Positions 1 to 10,105 of a stretch of 64,000 bases of DNA are shown one piece after another (the stretch's first letter is position 1; each line of letters begins with the position of its first letter). The stretch lies in contig JADLSH010000363.1 of NCBI GenBank assembly GCA_016169945.1, positions 1,798,001 to 1,862,000 on the forward strand, written 5' to 3'. The stretch is from Trachythela sp. YZ-2020 (lineage: Eukaryota > Cnidaria > Anthozoa > Malacalcyonacea > Clavulariidae). The position numbers and the translations under genes were made by a program. Below the pieces are notes generated by a model. The model was given only the letters and a program-made list of their open reading frames with translations, was not told where the DNA came from and searched no databases.

Positions 1-3000
1 CAGCGATGTTTGGTGGTAATCTAGGTGGTGATAACGATTTCCAAGCGTTGTTACTTGATCCAAGCGTTAAAATATTCAGTGATGAAGAGCTTCAGGATGA
101 TACCGATGGGGATCGTATTGTGATTAACCAAGTTGATACTGCCATGGATTATAGTCGCAGGTGAGAACTGCTTTGATCATTGAATACTTAAGCCCCGGTA
201 AGGCGGGCTAACGAGAATGAGAGTTGATGAGAGTCAAAGAGAGTTACAACTCTCGCTCGCGTTTGACCGCCAACGCTCATCAACTTTGAGCTGGTTCAGG
301 TTTTGATGAGAGTTTTTGCTTGTTTGACCGGTACGTGTGGTTTTATGCAGTCAACTCTCGTGCAACTCTTGTTCCCGTTTGACTGGGTCATGAGAGTTGA
401 TGAAACTCTCATGCAAACTCTCGCTTGCCAACTCTCATCAACGCTCATCTGTTTGGCCAGAGCTTTAAGCTCTGCTGTCAGTTTACGTAGATTAAACTAA
501 ACTAACTTTGTCACTTCTGTCTAACTGTTTTCCGTAGAGGAGCAGTAAGGGACTAAGGGTAATCCCTTATTGATCCACTGTTCGTGTTCCTGCTTATTAC
601 AGAAGATAACCTAAATTTAACTAATTCTGTGCTGGAATACTCGATAGCTCTGTGACAGACTATGAGTTCTAAACTGTTCTCCCTAGAGGTCCAGTAAGGG
701 CATCTCTTATTAGTTCAGTGTTACTACTGAAGGAAACATTAATTAACTAAACTAACTTTATATTGGATAGCTCTATCAGTTCTAAACTGTTCTCTCGCGA
801 CGCCCGCTAAAGGCCATCCCTTATTGGCACTACAAAAGGAAACCTGAACTAAACTAACTTTAGTTGTATTTGATACTTGATAGCTTTTATCAGTTTGTCA
901 GATGGAGTCAAACTGGAAGTAGTCTTGCATGTGACTGACTGAAACGAAATTATGATCAGACAACTGCTATACTGTGGGATTGAACCCTGGTCCTGTACGT
1001 GAAATGCAGATGCACTATGGCACCATCCTCTAAACTAAACATTCAGTTTTCAATTTGTTACAGGACTGGCTCATTTCACGACAAGAAAACGGAAAGCGTA
1101 AAACGCGTAGCCTTGAACTTGCGTATCGCTTCTTATGATGGTTCCCTATCAAACAAGTTACGAGATTCGCCTCGTGACTCACAAAAGTCGACATCCTCCA
1201 CCAATGAGGAAGTAGGAAACACTGAAAGACAACATTCGGATTCATCAGGAAAGGAGAACAGGTCAAGGTATTCTCTTCCTTTCTTAAAATTTACATGTAT
1301 ACCAATAAGGAAGCCTAATAAGCAGAATGGGCCCTTTGCTGCTTTTGCCTTAGACTTGGTCAAACAAATTTACTGATGTTGTGAACGAACTAAACTTGCT
1401 TTATTTAGGAAGCTGCGTGGAAAAGATGAAGTGAATAGAGACGATTCGAAGGATGACGGTAGCTCTACGAGTGTGAGTGAAGATTTTCCGAGAAGAAGCG
1501 AAGGTGGTCGAAGTACGAGCAAAGTTGTTCCGAACACGACAGACGGTTTTCCGAATAGGGCCGACGATTTTCCGAATACGACCGAAGATTTGCGGAATAC
1601 GACCAAAGAAGCTCCGAACACGACCGAAGATGCTCCGAATACGACCGAAGATGTTTCGGTAGAGAAGGGGGAGAATGCTGAAGACAGCGAACAAAATTCG
1701 CCAGGAAAAGAAGACCAACCGAAAGACAATGTAGAGCGTACGACGTCGGAACGAATTCATCAAGAGGAGTCACTGGCGACTGATCAAGTTAATATAATCA
1801 TAGATGATGACTCCATCGATAATATTGATGATATATCCGAAACCACAGAGAGTGAATACAGTAAGAGTGAGGAAAGCAAAGGCGGAATCAAAATACCAAC
1901 AGTTGATTTCGTAGAATCCGACGACAATACGAGTTTGCTTTCATGTAGCGATGTCTGTAGTCTTTCATCTTGGAGGGAAACTAAAGGTCTACATTCTCTG
2001 ACCACGGAATCAAGTTTCCTGGAAAACGAGTCATTCTCAGAAACTAGGGATGTGGATGAAAGTTTTGATGGTAACAATGCGGCGTTAGGTACCGCGTCTG
2101 TGTCAAGCAATGACAGCCACGCATCTCATAGTGGACAGGACTTTGGTATCATTTCTCCGCCTCGTAACGATTATAACGCTTCTAGTGAACAGACAGTTGC
2201 CAGCGAAGTAGAAGCATACAAAGTTTCGGAGAATTCCATATCCCAAAATGGAAACACCACTGCCAGTGAAGTGGAAGCACCATACGAAATTTCAAGAAAT
2301 TCCATATCTAAAAGTGGAAGCACAACATCATCGGTAAGAAGTGACGAGCCCACAGACACGGACTGTGAAGCATTCTCAGAATCTATTTCTAGTAATTCGA
2401 CTACAAACTCTAATGAGCCCCTCAAAGCAGTGGCCAATCCCCCTAAAGAATACTCGGGTACACAGCTTGAACAAAATAGTAGCTTAGACTTTCAAACACT
2501 GCCTGAGCTTGACGGAAAACCTGGTCAAACTGAACTCGGTGAGAACCAGCTACCTCTCTTAAATTCAAATTCCCCACCATACGGCAATAACCCAGATCTC
2601 CTGAACGGGTATCCCTCAAAAAATAGCTTCCAAAATTCCAAAGCGTCTACAGACGAAACGAATGAACTGAACTGCAGTAAAGATTGTCACACTGAAATAA
2701 ACGCGAATGGCAATGTTGACCACAGTACAGATGATGTACTTGCAAGCGAGGTCGATGACGCCATGGCGTGTGACGTCATAGTGAGTGACGTCACCGATTC
2801 TGGTCATAAGGTTCAACCCACGGAAAGTGTGGGTGAAAAATTCGAAAGTTTCTGTGCACAATCGGAAACTGTCGGCGCACAATCGGAAAGTGTTGATGCA
2901 CAGTCGGAAAGTGTCGATAATCAATCGGAAAGTGGCGGTACGCAGTCGGAAAGTTTCAAAGATCAATCGGAAAGTGGCGGAAATCATTCGGAAAGTAACG

Positions 3001-6000
3001 GGACACAGTCGCAAAATGTTGGTGAAATATCGGAAAGTGTCGATGAACAATCAGAAAGTGTCGGTGAACAACCGGAGAGTGTTCGCGTTCACGACCCAGA
3101 ACCGGAAAATGGAGCAACGAAATCGGAGGCTGTCGAGACTCAAAAGTGTACTTTGTGTAAGGAAAATGTAGCCGTCGACCAACTAGTTACCATTGCCCTA
3201 GACGTGGCCGAGTTGATAGAACTGAAGTTTTTACATTGTTGGCGATCTGGTGTGTGTTTTGCTCATCCTGAAGTATTCCTTGCCGTGGCGTATCGGCCTC
3301 TGTCGGATTCCATCGTGGTGGAAATTGCAGCCTCCCCCAATCCCCTCGGACGACGTCTTTTGACCTTTGTGGTCGACCACCTAGACACCTTAATCAAAGA
3401 GTGGTACCCAGGCCTTCTGATGACATACGGCGCGGAGCCGACCGTTCAAAAACTTATCCCATGTCGCACTTGTGAGAAGGATGGCAACCCCAAGCCACAC
3501 ATGTTCACGTTCGATTCCTGTGTCACGCAGTACAGTATGGGAAATTTTGTCAAGTGTCCCGAGCATGAAGTTAGTATACAAGACATAGCGCCTGATGTGG
3601 TCCTACAGGATATTGACGCGGACTTGCTCTTGCAAGAAGATGAGTTACAGTATGAAAGATCAGAGGCAAACATCGTTGGGAAAGGTAAACATGTGGTCTT
3701 TGTTAGTTGAAGGGATATGACAATAAAAATTTAGTTTATCTCATTTGAAAGAACTTTTAAAATTATATATAAATCTCCCTTACCGATTTTTCGTATCTTG
3801 CTTAGTTCTTGAGATATTTTAACTGAAAACATTGAGCTGTCCGCCATCTTGGGTTAATTTTTGATCTCATTAACGGTGGTTTAGTGACGTCACAAGCAGG
3901 GTTAGCCATATAAAACTACTCCTAGGTGACCAAATAACAATTAGTAGATGTTTAAAAAGTTGTCAGTCAATTTGTTATTTGAAATAGTGACCGAAGTATA
4001 ATTTTGAACTCATAATGACCATTGGCTTTCTGGGTAAAATACTTGCGTGACCCTGCTTGTGACGTAACATGCATATCCACAAAAATCCAAGATGGCGGAC
4101 AGCTCGCTGATTTCTGATTATTTCTGTCAAAATATCTCAAGAACTAAGAAAGATACGAAAAATCGGTAAGGGAGATTTTCATATAATTTTAAAAGTTCTT
4201 TCAAATGAGACAAACTAATTTTTTATTGCCATATCCCTTTAAGCTACTGACCTAACAATCTAATTCACTAACTAGCTTACTAACTTATCAATCGGCAACC
4301 TATATTAATAAGTGGCAGTGTCGTTAGTGTATGTGCTTTCGTCTCTGTGACCTGGGGTCCTGGGTTTGATTCTCCTCAGTCGCACGTGAAAAGAGTGCTT
4401 CCAGTTTGACTCTACCAAACACTGCAAATTTTCTCTGGGTGCTCGGGTTTCCTCCTGTAGTTAACAGGATATTCTGCAGGGCGGTGTAGTAGTGACAGCG
4501 ACCCTTGGTGGACCTCTAAGAAGAGCAGTTTAAGAGTAGTTTAGGCCGAACAGGCAGATTTTGCTAACGCTGTTTACATCGTTGCTACCCAATTCACAAC
4601 TTTGGATAACTCACATGTCTAGTCACTGTTGTTCCAGTTTGGGAAACATAGAATAAAACGAAGATGACTAAGCTGATTAGAAATGTGTATAAGAGCTATT
4701 TACTCATGTAGATCTTTCTAATACTTAGTTACTTTTGTTCTGTTTTATGTTTTGGAAACTAGAACAGCAGTAACTAGGCATGTATGCGAGTTATCCGAAG
4801 TTGTGAATTGGGTATAAACAAGCCAAAGTTGTCTAGAGTTACAGCTATCCAGTAAAAATTAAGTTAAAGTAGTTTAAAAGTTTTGGAGTGGACAAAAATC
4901 CTATTTGTGTTATAAAGGTGGTTTCGGGAAAGTCTACCGTGGGCGCTGTCGACAAAGAGACGCTGCAATAAAGGAATACTCATCACCGACATGCGAAGAA
5001 GATGCCATGAAGAGATACTGCGAAGTTCGTAACGAAGTAAATATCCTTCGACGTTTGGGACAACACCCTTATCTTGTCAACCTTATTGGCGTTTGTCTAC
5101 GTCCGTTCCGACTTGTCCTTGAGCTTGCTGTGGAAGGCAGCCTTGCGAAAACCTTGTTTAATCCACAGTTTCAAATCGAACGTGTCGTTATGTACCGTAT
5201 GCTATACCAAGTGGCAGATGCATTGAGCTTCCTTCATACACTCAAAGTAATCTACCGTGATTTGAAACCCCAGAATGTGTTGGTAATGTCCTACGAAGAG
5301 CAACACGATATTAATATCAAACTGACCGATTTTGGCACGGCTGCTTTTCAGTTTAACGAAGGTTTGCGCGACCTTGTGGGAACGGTCGGCTATCATGCCC
5401 CGGAGATGTTGAAAGAATTCCGTGAAAGAATTGGCTACGACGAGAAAGTGGACGTGTTTGCCCTCGGGATATTGGTATCCGGTTTCATCACTCGCAGACA
5501 ACCGTTCTTTAATGTTAAGTCATCTGCCGAGGTATGTATGTATTCTATATCTTAAGGCCTGTTCAGACTGATTCTCCTGACATATGTGATTTCACACAAT
5601 ACAGCAACAACTGCACCTTTCGCCAGGTATGAGCCAATGGCCTTGCTCTTGTCAGCAAATCTAGTAAATCACATACGCCAAGAGTAGAATCTGATGCGAC
5701 AAATCGGATCGTGTGGACAGGCCTTCATACAACACTGACGTGAACGTACATAGCTTGTGATTCGCCTTGATGAAAACTTTTGTATTCTTCAATAATCCTA
5801 AAAACATGAATGAGGTTTGGTGAGGAAAAGAAACTTAAAGTTTATGTAAATCAGCAAACTTTTATATCAGTAATACAAGTTCCTTCACGGTCATGATCTC
5901 ATTTGTGTTTTTTCATGAATTATTAATGAAATTACAAGTAGAGATGTTAATTATATCATATTATCAAGATAAAGCGGCCGATGAGGGTAGTCTGTATTCG

Positions 6001-7512
6001 CAGGCTAGTGTGACCTTGCATTACATCATATTCGAGAGTGATCTAGTCTCATATGGTAATTGAAGTAAGGCAGTATCAGCAGGCAATAAATTGTTTGCGA
6101 TGTTTTTACAGGTGAATAATATGACCATTGCGGGCAGATGGCCTGAATACGATGACATCATCCCAGCCCGCATCGGGTTTGTGGGCCTAACTTGGTTGAT
6201 GGAAAGTTGTCTGGCTTATGAGCCCAACTCGCGACATCCCTGCAGTACCGTTGCAGAGCAATTGCGGTCAACGTCGTTCCAGCTATTCCTAGGCGTCATA
6301 GCCTTACCCTGCCCGCAGTCTGTTCGTCACGCGTGTCTGGTCCACGCTACTATGGAATTATGGGTAGCTGTTGATGACAAAACAACAACTATGGTGCTTG
6401 TTTATGATCTGAAAAATTGGTGCTTAAAAACGAAATTTACCATCAACCGCTTAAGTACGGGCGGTCCCGTTTTGTGCCTTCAAGTTAACTGTATGCACGT
6501 CAATGTCACGGAGGTTCTGATTGTTTTACGCGGAGATCGGGATGTTGTCGCCATCTATGATGCAGCATCGTATAAACTGACAGCTAAAATTACCTTAGAG
6601 GAACCAGTTTTCTCCTTAAGTTCAAACGCGTCTTACATCTTCTTAGGAATGTCGAGCGGCGTTTGTCTAGTCGCATCCCGAACTAAAACTGTCCTATCTA
6701 TTGAAATCAGTCACTCGGAACCTGTCACGTGTGTCACGGCCGTGGGTAACGAATACCTCTGGTTTACGGCGGGGAAATGTATACAAATCTTCCACGCGGA
6801 GGGGGACGAGAATAAACCAGTGTACGAGTTAAACGCTGTCAGATTTAGCGCCTCTTCTGCGTCCTTTTCTCAAACTGTTCTAAACGAATCGAACATTTGG
6901 TGTATTTCGAAAGGCGATTCCATTGTCACCGCTTGGAACGTAAACACGAGACAAAAAACACTCGAAATTGATTGTAAGTCATTCTTGGACCCTTCTGAAT
7001 GTGATTTACTCGAGTCTGCTGTGATCTGTGTCCTACCTGTGCTCGACACGGTGTGGATTGGAACGGGTGGCGGGAAATTACTCATTGCTGACGCCACTTC
7101 CGGTGAACTGATTACGTCATTGAAGCTATTTGATGATCACGTGCGCACCCTTACCCTAGTGCCAGGCCCCGGTCCGTGCTCCACGGAGAAATATTACGTG
7201 GTCGTTTCAGGGAGAAAAGTGCAGGAGACTGCTTTGTCACGCGAGAGTCGCGGGAAACATGTTTGTCGCCTTAATAATAACGTCGTCAAGCCGGCACCAG
7301 ACGTGCAAACTACGCCAATAAAAAGTGCGGACAAAGGAAATCGTATTTCAAGGAGAAGTCCGTTCGGAAGGTCAAAAACCCCGCAGCCAACCTCGCAGCA
7401 AACAACGAACACCGATGTCCAGGACTCCGCGGTGAACTACGCTCGGGGAAGCGTGCTCATGTTTTTCGAAGCCTTGCCGGCAGAGGTACTGCGAAGAACT
7501 GAGTCGAAGTGA
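1..7512 (+). CDS. LRRK: LRRK-type Roco protein kinase, C-terminal part (5' end outside window)
   Basis: Five exons with matching phases: 1-160, 1064-1267, 1409-3684, 4918-5531, 6112-7512, giving about 1550 residues in one open frame. The end of exon 3 (from about 3148) resembles the end of the LRRK COR domain, with the pre-kinase motif IAPDVVLQDIDADLLLQEDE. The kinase spans the exon 3/4 junction: glycine loop GKGGFGKVYRG, AAIK lysine, YRDLKPQNVL catalytic loop, LTDFG and APE, so it looks catalytically intact. Exon 5 carries the kinase end (about 6112-6290), then a WD40-like beta-propeller region and a basic tail (SRRSPFGRSK). INIKLTDFG and YDEKVDVF recall LRRK1, while YRDLKP and the COR end recall LRRK2, so the subtype is open. 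LRRKs are GTP-regulated Ser/Thr kinases acting on membranes and vesicles. About 700 residues before the COR end are low-complexity and unlike known LRRKs. The ROC GTPase and leucine-rich repeats would lie upstream of the window. Confidence 0.9.
189..470. mobile_element. MITE with GAGAGTTGATGA-type inverted repeats, copy 1
   Basis: Lies in the first LRRK intron. It is made of many direct and inverted copies of a motif like ATGAGAGTTGATGAGAG and starts AAGCCCCGGT. A related copy lies in opposite orientation at 51935-52185 and ends CCGGGGCTT. No coding capacity is visible. Confidence 0.65.
487..1036 (-). mobile_element. SINE-A: tRNA-derived SINE with tandemly repeated body
   Basis: On the minus strand the head near 1036-950 has a tRNA B-box-like GGTTCAATCC. 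It is followed by a block containing CCAGTTTGACTC and then about three tandem units of roughly 110 bp (870 down to 487). These units contain TTAGTTTAGTT, CTATCCAGTAT-like and CTCTAGGGAGAACAGTTT-like words. The same parts recur at least nine more times in the window. Confidence 0.7.
1535..3100 (+). repeat. Two 21-bp coding minisatellites and one longer duplication in the LRRK insert
   Basis: Inside LRRK exon 3, 1535-1655 encodes about five heptads of the form (D/E)xPNTTE. Positions 2842-3100 encode about eleven heptads of the form SESVxxQ. Both arrays have a 21-bp period, so length changes keep the frame. Between them, around 2195-2330, a block of about 21 residues beginning ASEVEA and ending in GNTT or GSTT is present twice. 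The opposite strand is open by chance across both arrays. Confidence 0.85.
3710..4239. mobile_element. Foldback MITE of about 530 bp with arms near 140 bp
   Basis: Begins AAGGGATATG and ends CATATCCCTT. The arms at 3710-3855 and 4090-4239 are near-perfect inverted copies (shared words: TACCGATTTTTCGTATCTT and its complement, GTCCGCCATCTTG and its complement). The centre is unrelated. It lies in the LRRK intron just after the read-through stop at 3708-3710. No clear target duplication was identified. Confidence 0.8.
4310..4540 (+). mobile_element. SINE-A copy in LRRK intron
   Basis: Contains a B-box-like GGGTTTGATTCTC, then GTGCTTCCAGTTTGACTC, TTTTCTCTGGGTGCTCGGGTT and CCTCCTGTAGTTAACA, in the same order as the other SINE-A copies. 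Divergent. Confidence 0.6.
5554..5725. mobile_element. MITE of about 172 bp, AAGGCCTGTTC termini
   Basis: Begins AAGGCCTGTTCAGAC and ends GTGTGGACAGGCCTT. The inner arms share ATATGTGATTT and its complement. It starts about 20 bases after the exon 4 donor of LRRK. A close relative lies at 46755-46945. Confidence 0.7.
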
Positions 7513-7959
7513 TAAACTATGGCGGTAATACTCGATTGTATTGGGGATGGTTTGTTCATAACGGAAGTTATGCTCTAATCTGGACACATTATATTTCATA
7601 ATCGAGGGTTATATAACGTAATTTGCCTCACCTTTCTACAAGTCTAGAAAAATTTCTTAATTTCAAAATAAGTTTTATATGAAATTTTTATTAGAAATTT
7701 ATGTAAGTTTAGTAGAAGATTAATGTAGGTAGAAATCTGTGATATAAATTAATAAGTGAAATAATTTGTTAGCATTTTATTGAAGATAGAAAACTGAACT
7801 ATTAACCACGCAAGTCGAGGGCGCAAGTAATATTAATTAATATATAATATAATTTCAATATTTTAGAATTAGTTTTATACAATAAATATGTATACACATA
7901 AATTTTTTTAGATAAAATAAAATGATATTTCCTATAACTATTCTTGTAAGAATCATGCA
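7513..7959. other. Convergent intergenic spacer
   Basis: AT-rich spacer between the stop codons of LRRK (+) and the coiled-coil gene (-). A plus-strand AATAAA at 7881-7886 and several TTTATT words (AATAAA on the minus strand) could serve as polyadenylation signals. Nothing else supported. Confidence 0.5.
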
Positions 7960-8874
7960 CTAGACGCTTTCTCCAAGCCATTTAAAACCATTTCGAATCA
8001 GGTTGAAAATATCCATCCTATATCTAGTTGTATTTCTAAGTCCATTCATCTCAAAGTCATCCTTGTCCCACAGAACCGTGAATATTTCATTAAACGTGTT
8101 TCTCTCGCGTGATTCGAGCTCACGCTCCTCAAGCGCGTGCAGCTCGCTTTCACTGACTTGGCACGAAACGCTATCCGTTTCTATAGCAACAAGCTGTTCA
8201 TTTTCGCTAGCTATGCTACTTAACCGTTTTTCAGTATCGTTAAGTTTGGTTTGATAAAAACGACATTGTTCTTCAATAGTTTGCATCTGTTCAGACGTTT
8301 CATCTTGGATAAATTTAAGTTCTGTATTAAGTTCATCTTTTCGTTGTATTTTTATCTCCAGTTCGCGTACAGTTTGATCACTTTCTTCGCTCAAAAGACC
8401 ATTCAGGTCTCGCTCCTGCGCAAGCAGCTCGTGAAGATGTTTGATTTGGTGTTGAAATTCCAAAGTGGCGCGGGCAAGTTCTTCGCCTTGTGCGGCCAGC
8501 TCTTGATTCATCACGGAGAGCTTATCCTCCAGATCCTCGTATTCACTTTCCTTCGAGTCCAGTTTTTCTTTCAATATCAAAACAACATTTTGGAGGAAAT
8601 TTTCGGATGCTTCGCTATCTGCCGTTACTCCGCCTTGCTCCGACGAATTATATTGCAGGCTACCGAGTTGGAGCTCGCTTTGTAGCAGTTTTGATTTTCG
8701 TCGCTCGTTTTGGAGAAGTACAAACAGTTCGCTATTTTCCTGAGTAAGAGCGTCCACATCGACTTCCAACTGCGAAACCTTTTCTAAGTTTCCACGAGAA
8801 ATATCTAAGTTTTCATGTAAAGAAATCTCACTTTCGTCATTAATTTCTTGGGAAACATTCGATGCCATTTTCAT
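7960..8874 (-). CDS. Single-exon coiled-coil protein, unidentified
   Basis: An uninterrupted 304-residue frame from ATG at 8874 (start MKMASNVSQ; a second Met is residue 3). Residues about 25-245 are rich in Glu, Leu, Lys and Gln with heptad-like spacing and almost no Gly or Pro, which is the pattern of a long coiled coil. The last 50 residues are different (DKDDFEMNGLRN, then RNGFKWLGESV) and may be a small C-terminal module. No signal peptide or membrane segment is visible. I do not recognise the family; golgin-like, centrosomal and cytoskeletal scaffolds all look like this. Absence of introns among intron-rich neighbours would fit a retrocopy. It converges on LRRK. Confidence 0.7.
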   Translation of the reverse strand: MKMASNVSQEINDESEISLHENLDISRGNLEKVSQLEVDVDALTQENSELFVLLQNERRKSKLLQSELQLGSLQYNSSEQGGVTADSEASENFLQNVVLILKEKLDSKESEYEDLEDKLSVMNQELAAQGEELARATLEFQHQIKHLHELLAQERDLNGLLSEESDQTVRELEIKIQRKDELNTELKFIQDETSEQMQTIEEQCRFYQTKLNDTEKRLSSIASENEQLVAIETDSVSCQVSESELHALEERELESRERNTFNEIFTVLWDKDDFEMNGLRNTTRYRMDIFNLIRNGFKWLGESV

Positions 8875-9520
8875 TTAAAGAAGATATATTTTTCTTTCAA
8901 ATATATATATATACACCCAGATTGTAAAAGCAGCCTTAAAATATATTAACGTGGGCGAAGTGCGTGAACAAAGTAATTTGTTTGTGATGTCATCTAATTA
9001 GCATTGCGCACGCTTTCACGCAAGGGAGCGATCAACTGACGGGCGTCTCCGAAACAACATATTTCTTGCGCGTGCGTTTTGGTTAACAGTGTGAACAATA
9101 GACCAGTTCATAGAATTAGAATACAAGATCACCTGGATTACTGCACTTACAAATTCTGCCCACCCATCTAAGGCGATGCCTTCAGAGGAGGCTATAGACA
9201 AAAGCATAAATATTGAGTTGTACGAGCACATCTTTTCATTTGTCAACAAGAATACTGAATGTGACATCGTACGTAAATGAAAACCAGACTTAAGCTACGT
9301 TTGCATGCTGCGATTTGTCGGGCCGATTTCAGATGCACTTTAATGATATTGGAAAAATATGTGGCACACGTCATCTGACAACATCACCAACTGAACATAT
9401 TTGTCATTAACATTCAGCAAAACCTAAAATCAGCCGACAAATCGCAGCGGGTAAACGTACCTTTAATAGTATTTATAGAAAGTGAATAATTGCAATATTT
9501 TTCACTAAAGTATATTTAAT
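8875..9520. other. Intergenic spacer with a MITE
   Basis: Upstream region of the coiled-coil gene and downstream region of GEMIN6 (both minus). It contains the MITE at 9292-9463 and an AT run near 8901-8915. No exon with conserved sequence was seen. Confidence 0.5.
9292..9463. mobile_element. MITE of about 170 bp
   Basis: The left arm contains GCTACGTTTGCATGCTGCGA followed by TTTGTCGG. The right arm is its inverted counterpart CCGACAAATCGCAGCGGGTA followed by AACGTACCT. Non-coding. A related partial arm may lie at 16553-16640. Confidence 0.65.
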
Positions 9521-10105
9521 TCAACCATCAGGCATTGAACTAATTAATTTCCTAATTCTATCTAGAACTATTTCATTTGTTCCTTTACATGAGTCTACAT
9601 CATAAGGAGGTTCTACTACCAGACAACCAAGGACTTTCACGACCTCATTTTCTGCTGAGTCATCAATAATTGGCACGCGATTTTTGTTCAACCAATCAAT
9701 AAGATTAGCTTTCCTTTTTCGAAGCTCTTCGTCTGTGTACTTCTGTCGCTCTTTTACAGCAAAGGTTCGCAGCCATTCCGGTTCTTTTCTTGTTGTTTCC
9801 ACGACACGAAGCTCTCTTACTGCCTTGCTCATGACAAATACAATGGACCTTGCGTCATGGCTCGGTCTTTCGGCATCATTTACGTCGCTGTCTTTCGCAA
9901 TAACGATGGTATGCGATACAGGATCGATCGTGTAAACCCAACCTTGTAATTCCTCTCCCTCCAAAAGTGTTATATGGACAAAACAATGTAGTAATTCGTG
10001 TAATTTCTTAGGAGAGAGTTCGCGGTAGTCACCAAGTTGGTCATTTTTGTCCGCCATATTGCTTTTTCTGCGCCCGTCTGTGATGCGGTAGACCTCCACA
10101 GGCAT
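9521..10105 (-). CDS. GEMIN6: Gemin6, SMN complex component
   Basis: A 194-residue frame on the minus strand. Gemin6 pairs with Gemin7 in the SMN complex, which assembles Sm rings on spliceosomal snRNAs. Matches to vertebrate Gemin6 from memory: the Sm-fold strand segment GWVYTIDPVSHTIV, the central YTDEELRKRKANLIDWL-NKNRVPI segment, and the C-terminal segment with EPPY and NEIVLDRIRKLI. Length (human 167) fits, with about 27 extra residues at the N-terminus. Met1 (10105) or Met17 (10057, MADKND) could be the true start; Met17 gives a protein closer to family length. It is intronless here. Confidence 0.9.
   Translation of the reverse strand: MPVEVYRITDGRRKSNMADKNDQLGDYRELSPKKLHELLHCFVHITLLEGEELQGWVYTIDPVSHTIVIAKDSDVNDAERPSHDARSIVFVMSKAVRELRVVETTRKEPEWLRTFAVKERQKYTDEELRKRKANLIDWLNKNRVPIIDDSAENEVVKVLGCLVVEPPYDVDSCKGTNEIVLDRIRKLISSMPDG

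Noticed and set aside
1370..1773. Three minus-strand frames opposite LRRK exon 3
   Set aside because: They stay open only because the 21-bp coding repeat lacks stops in all frames; the sense frame joins conserved kinase sequence.
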